Shown here piece after piece: positions 62,170 through 64,000 of a stretch of DNA of 64,000 nt. This DNA comes from Glandiceps talaboti (taxonomy: Eukaryota; Hemichordata; Enteropneusta; Spengelidae): assembly GCF_964340395.1 (NCBI RefSeq), contig NC_135560.1, positions 19,828,598 to 19,892,597 of the forward strand. The letters are read 5' to 3'. Made by a program: the position numbers and the translations under genes. The first letter of the stretch is position 1; every line of letters starts with the position of its first letter. The notes beneath the pieces are model-generated. The model worked only from the letters and a program-made list of their open reading frames with translations. It was not told the origin of the DNA and searched no databases.

Positions 62170-62554
62170 ATGTGATGGTTCATTTTGAAGATAAAACAGA
62201 GCTATCTGTTGAATACAGGGATTAATAGTAATGACTTCAGTGTTTTACAGATGGATGTTATGATCAAATGGTTGGAAAGGTTGGTTTGCAAGTAGTCGGT
62301 ATTCAAAAACAGATTGTATTGTATTATATTCCATGAATAATTTATTTATTACTCAGTGCACACAAATTTGAACTATTTTAATATAAAATATGAATTGATA
62401 CATAACAAAACATACACAAGTGGCCTATTGGATCACCTAGATTATGTGCTCACAAGAACATCTGTAGATATAAGCCATGTCCAGTCGGGTGTAACAAAAA
62501 CAGAGACAACAAACAATTTGCATTTTTTTACACTAAGTCTTTACTTTATTGGCC

Positions 62555-62560
62555 AATAAA
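62555..62560 (+). terminator. Likely polyadenylation signal of XPA
   Basis: AATAAA in GGCCAATAAACTG, ~390 bp after the stop codon. Confidence 0.55.
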
Positions 62561-62790
62561 CTGTTAATATTCAGCCAGGTCATAACAGAAATGAAAATAA
62601 GAAAGAAGACAGTAGAAAACTCACAGTTTTATTCTTGCAAACATTCTTAATTTTAAATCACATGATTTGTGTTTTACACAACAGAGAATAGAAAGCTGTA
62701 TAATGCTCGGTTTATGTTCAAAACAATGTGTACATTAGAATAGCATTATGTGTGTAATGTATCAACATTGACGTTTGCATAAAACAACAA

Positions 62791-63000
62791 CACGATTTTG
62801 TTATTTTTCCCTCATAAATTTAAAGTTTCAAATTGCAGACAGCTAAAGTATGATAACCTCAGTGAGTACAAAAGATATGAATAAATTGACTGGACATTTC
62901 CATAAAAAAACATGATTTTGTTATTTTTCCCTTGTGAACTTAAAGTTCTGGCTCACAGTAAGATAAAACATACAAACCTGTCAAAGTATGTACATCAAAG
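62791..63000. repeat. Diverged ~121-bp tandem duplication
   Basis: GATTTTGTTATTTTTCCCT occurs at ~62792 and ~62913, each followed by an AAAGTT-containing and ATAAC/ACAAACCT-containing stretch. Confidence 0.6.
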
Positions 63001-63406
63001 GATTTGAACAGATTAATCTGAAGTCACTTTCTGTCACCACAATTTATTTGGAATATATTATTCTGACATCTTTGAATGATAAGTAAAATAACATATATAT
63101 CAAAAGTACTCCAGTTTATATTCTGTGTTTGACACTACTTTACACTAATTTCCATCATCATCATTTTCAAGTAAGTCTCTCTAACTATCCTATTTACCTT
63201 TGACCCCCATCATGACCTTCATCAAGCACTTTAATTTATTCTAATTAATGACATCTCCATTGTGACAGCATCAAGAAAAGGAATTGTATTACTGCATGAT
63301 TTTACATGAAGTCAAAATCTTTGCTGCCCATAAAAAGGTAAATTTATACTATGTCAATCTTGAAAAGGTTCAATATACAACTCTACGTGATATGGTTTGG
63401 TTTACT

Positions 63407-63702
63407 TAGACTCTCTCACAGTCCCGGAACTTCACATAAATAGCGAAAACTTGGGTTGTTTTGTATGTACCGGTATCTACTGCATAATTGTACTCGGATA
63501 CTAGGATCCCAGTATCCCTGTACTGTGGGCTCTCATTGATCACATAGGGCTAACCTTTTGTTGATGTGTTAGGCAAAGCCTCGGGTACAGGGATACTGGG
63601 ATCCTAGTATCCGAGTACAATTATGCAGTAGATACCGGTACATACAAAACAACCCAAGTTTTAGCTATTTATGTAAAGTTCCAAGGACTGTGAGAGAGTC
63701 TG
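63407..63702. mobile_element. TAG-ended MITE with ~117-bp arms and perfect 9-bp target duplication
   Basis: Arms starting TAGACTCTCTCACAGTCC pair almost perfectly with the 3' half. TGGTTTACT flanks both sides (63398-63406 and 63703-63711). 296 bp with a ~60-bp loop; no ORF. High arm identity argues for recent movement. Confidence 0.88.
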
Positions 63703-63711
63703 TGGTTTACT

Positions 63712-64000
63712 AAGCTAGACACAGACTAAAACTTTAGTTCTTAGATGTGGTAGATTACAAAAGTGAGTTATAGTTGTTCCTCAGTTGTGCAAATCTTATC
63801 ACCCTGTTATCAAGATAATGTAAATATTGGAAGTCCCAAAACAGTACCCTGCATGTTTAAAGAACTCTTATCAATAAAATGCTGCAGTTATCATCATATG
63901 CACTGATACATTTGTATGTGTATGGCAACTTGAAAAAAAAAATTGCTTTCAGAGACGCCACTCTTCTGAGACTACAAGTAAACCAGCATCTGTTTGATAT
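63712..64000. other. Window end, nothing recognised
   Basis: AT-rich sequence with no exon that can be supported. Confidence 0.4.

Larger units (their letters stand above)
62200..63397 (+). other. Downstream of XPA, no gene
   Basis: 3' UTR then AT-rich sequence. Holds the polyA signal and a diverged ~120-bp tandem duplication; a convergent minus-strand gene beyond the window could have its 3' UTR here. Confidence 0.45.

Overview
The window is animal nuclear DNA from an AT-rich, repeat-dense genome. Genes have short exons, long introns with GT-AG borders and AATAAA signals. A glycine/GABA-A-type anion channel with vertebrate-like exon sizes, a full XPA gene and SINE tails ending in an ...AAAGCACTTTGA... 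block point to an invertebrate bilaterian. A deuterostome such as a hemichordate or amphioxus is the best guess; the species itself cannot be read from the sequence.

Layout. (1) 1-9.8 kb: no gene found; microsatellites, a 22-bp minisatellite and a foldback element. (2) 9.84-24.4 kb, + strand: the 3' seven exons of a glycine-receptor-like Cys-loop chloride channel subunit. Its introns hold several foldback elements, and part of exon 8 is duplicated within a GACA microsatellite. (3) 26.4-37.3 kb, + strand: a tandem array of four P-loop sulfotransferase-like gene copies. One is a pseudogene, two are intact, and one has a reading frame that runs into the (GA)n tract that abuts the stop codon in this family. 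(4) 37.3-43.5 kb: microsatellites (including a ~126-bp AT run), a LINE remnant, an unexplained 203-codon open frame and copies of a dispersed ~600-bp repeat. (5) 43.6-47.4 kb, - strand: a large acidic, low-complexity nuclear-type protein of ~1270 aa encoded in one exon, with five SUMO-type motifs, four tandem ~24-aa repeats and a compact C-terminal module; family not recognised. (6) 47.5-56.8 kb: intergenic, rich in poly-G/C runs and foldback elements, with a possible first exon of the minus-strand gene near 53 kb. (7) 56.8-62.2 kb, + strand: a complete seven-exon XPA nucleotide-excision-repair gene with a minisatellite in each of two introns and a SINE in a third.

The genes do not form a pathway: a neuronal-type anion channel, a sulfotransferase-like array, a probable nuclear regulator and a DNA-repair scaffold sit next to each other. 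The most distinctive structural signals are (a) a group of five or six non-autonomous foldback DNA elements between 49.5 and 63.7 kb with TAG- termini and 9-bp target duplications, (b) the microsatellite-linked partial exon duplication in the channel gene, and (c) the (GA)n tract fused to the stop codon across the sulfotransferase array.
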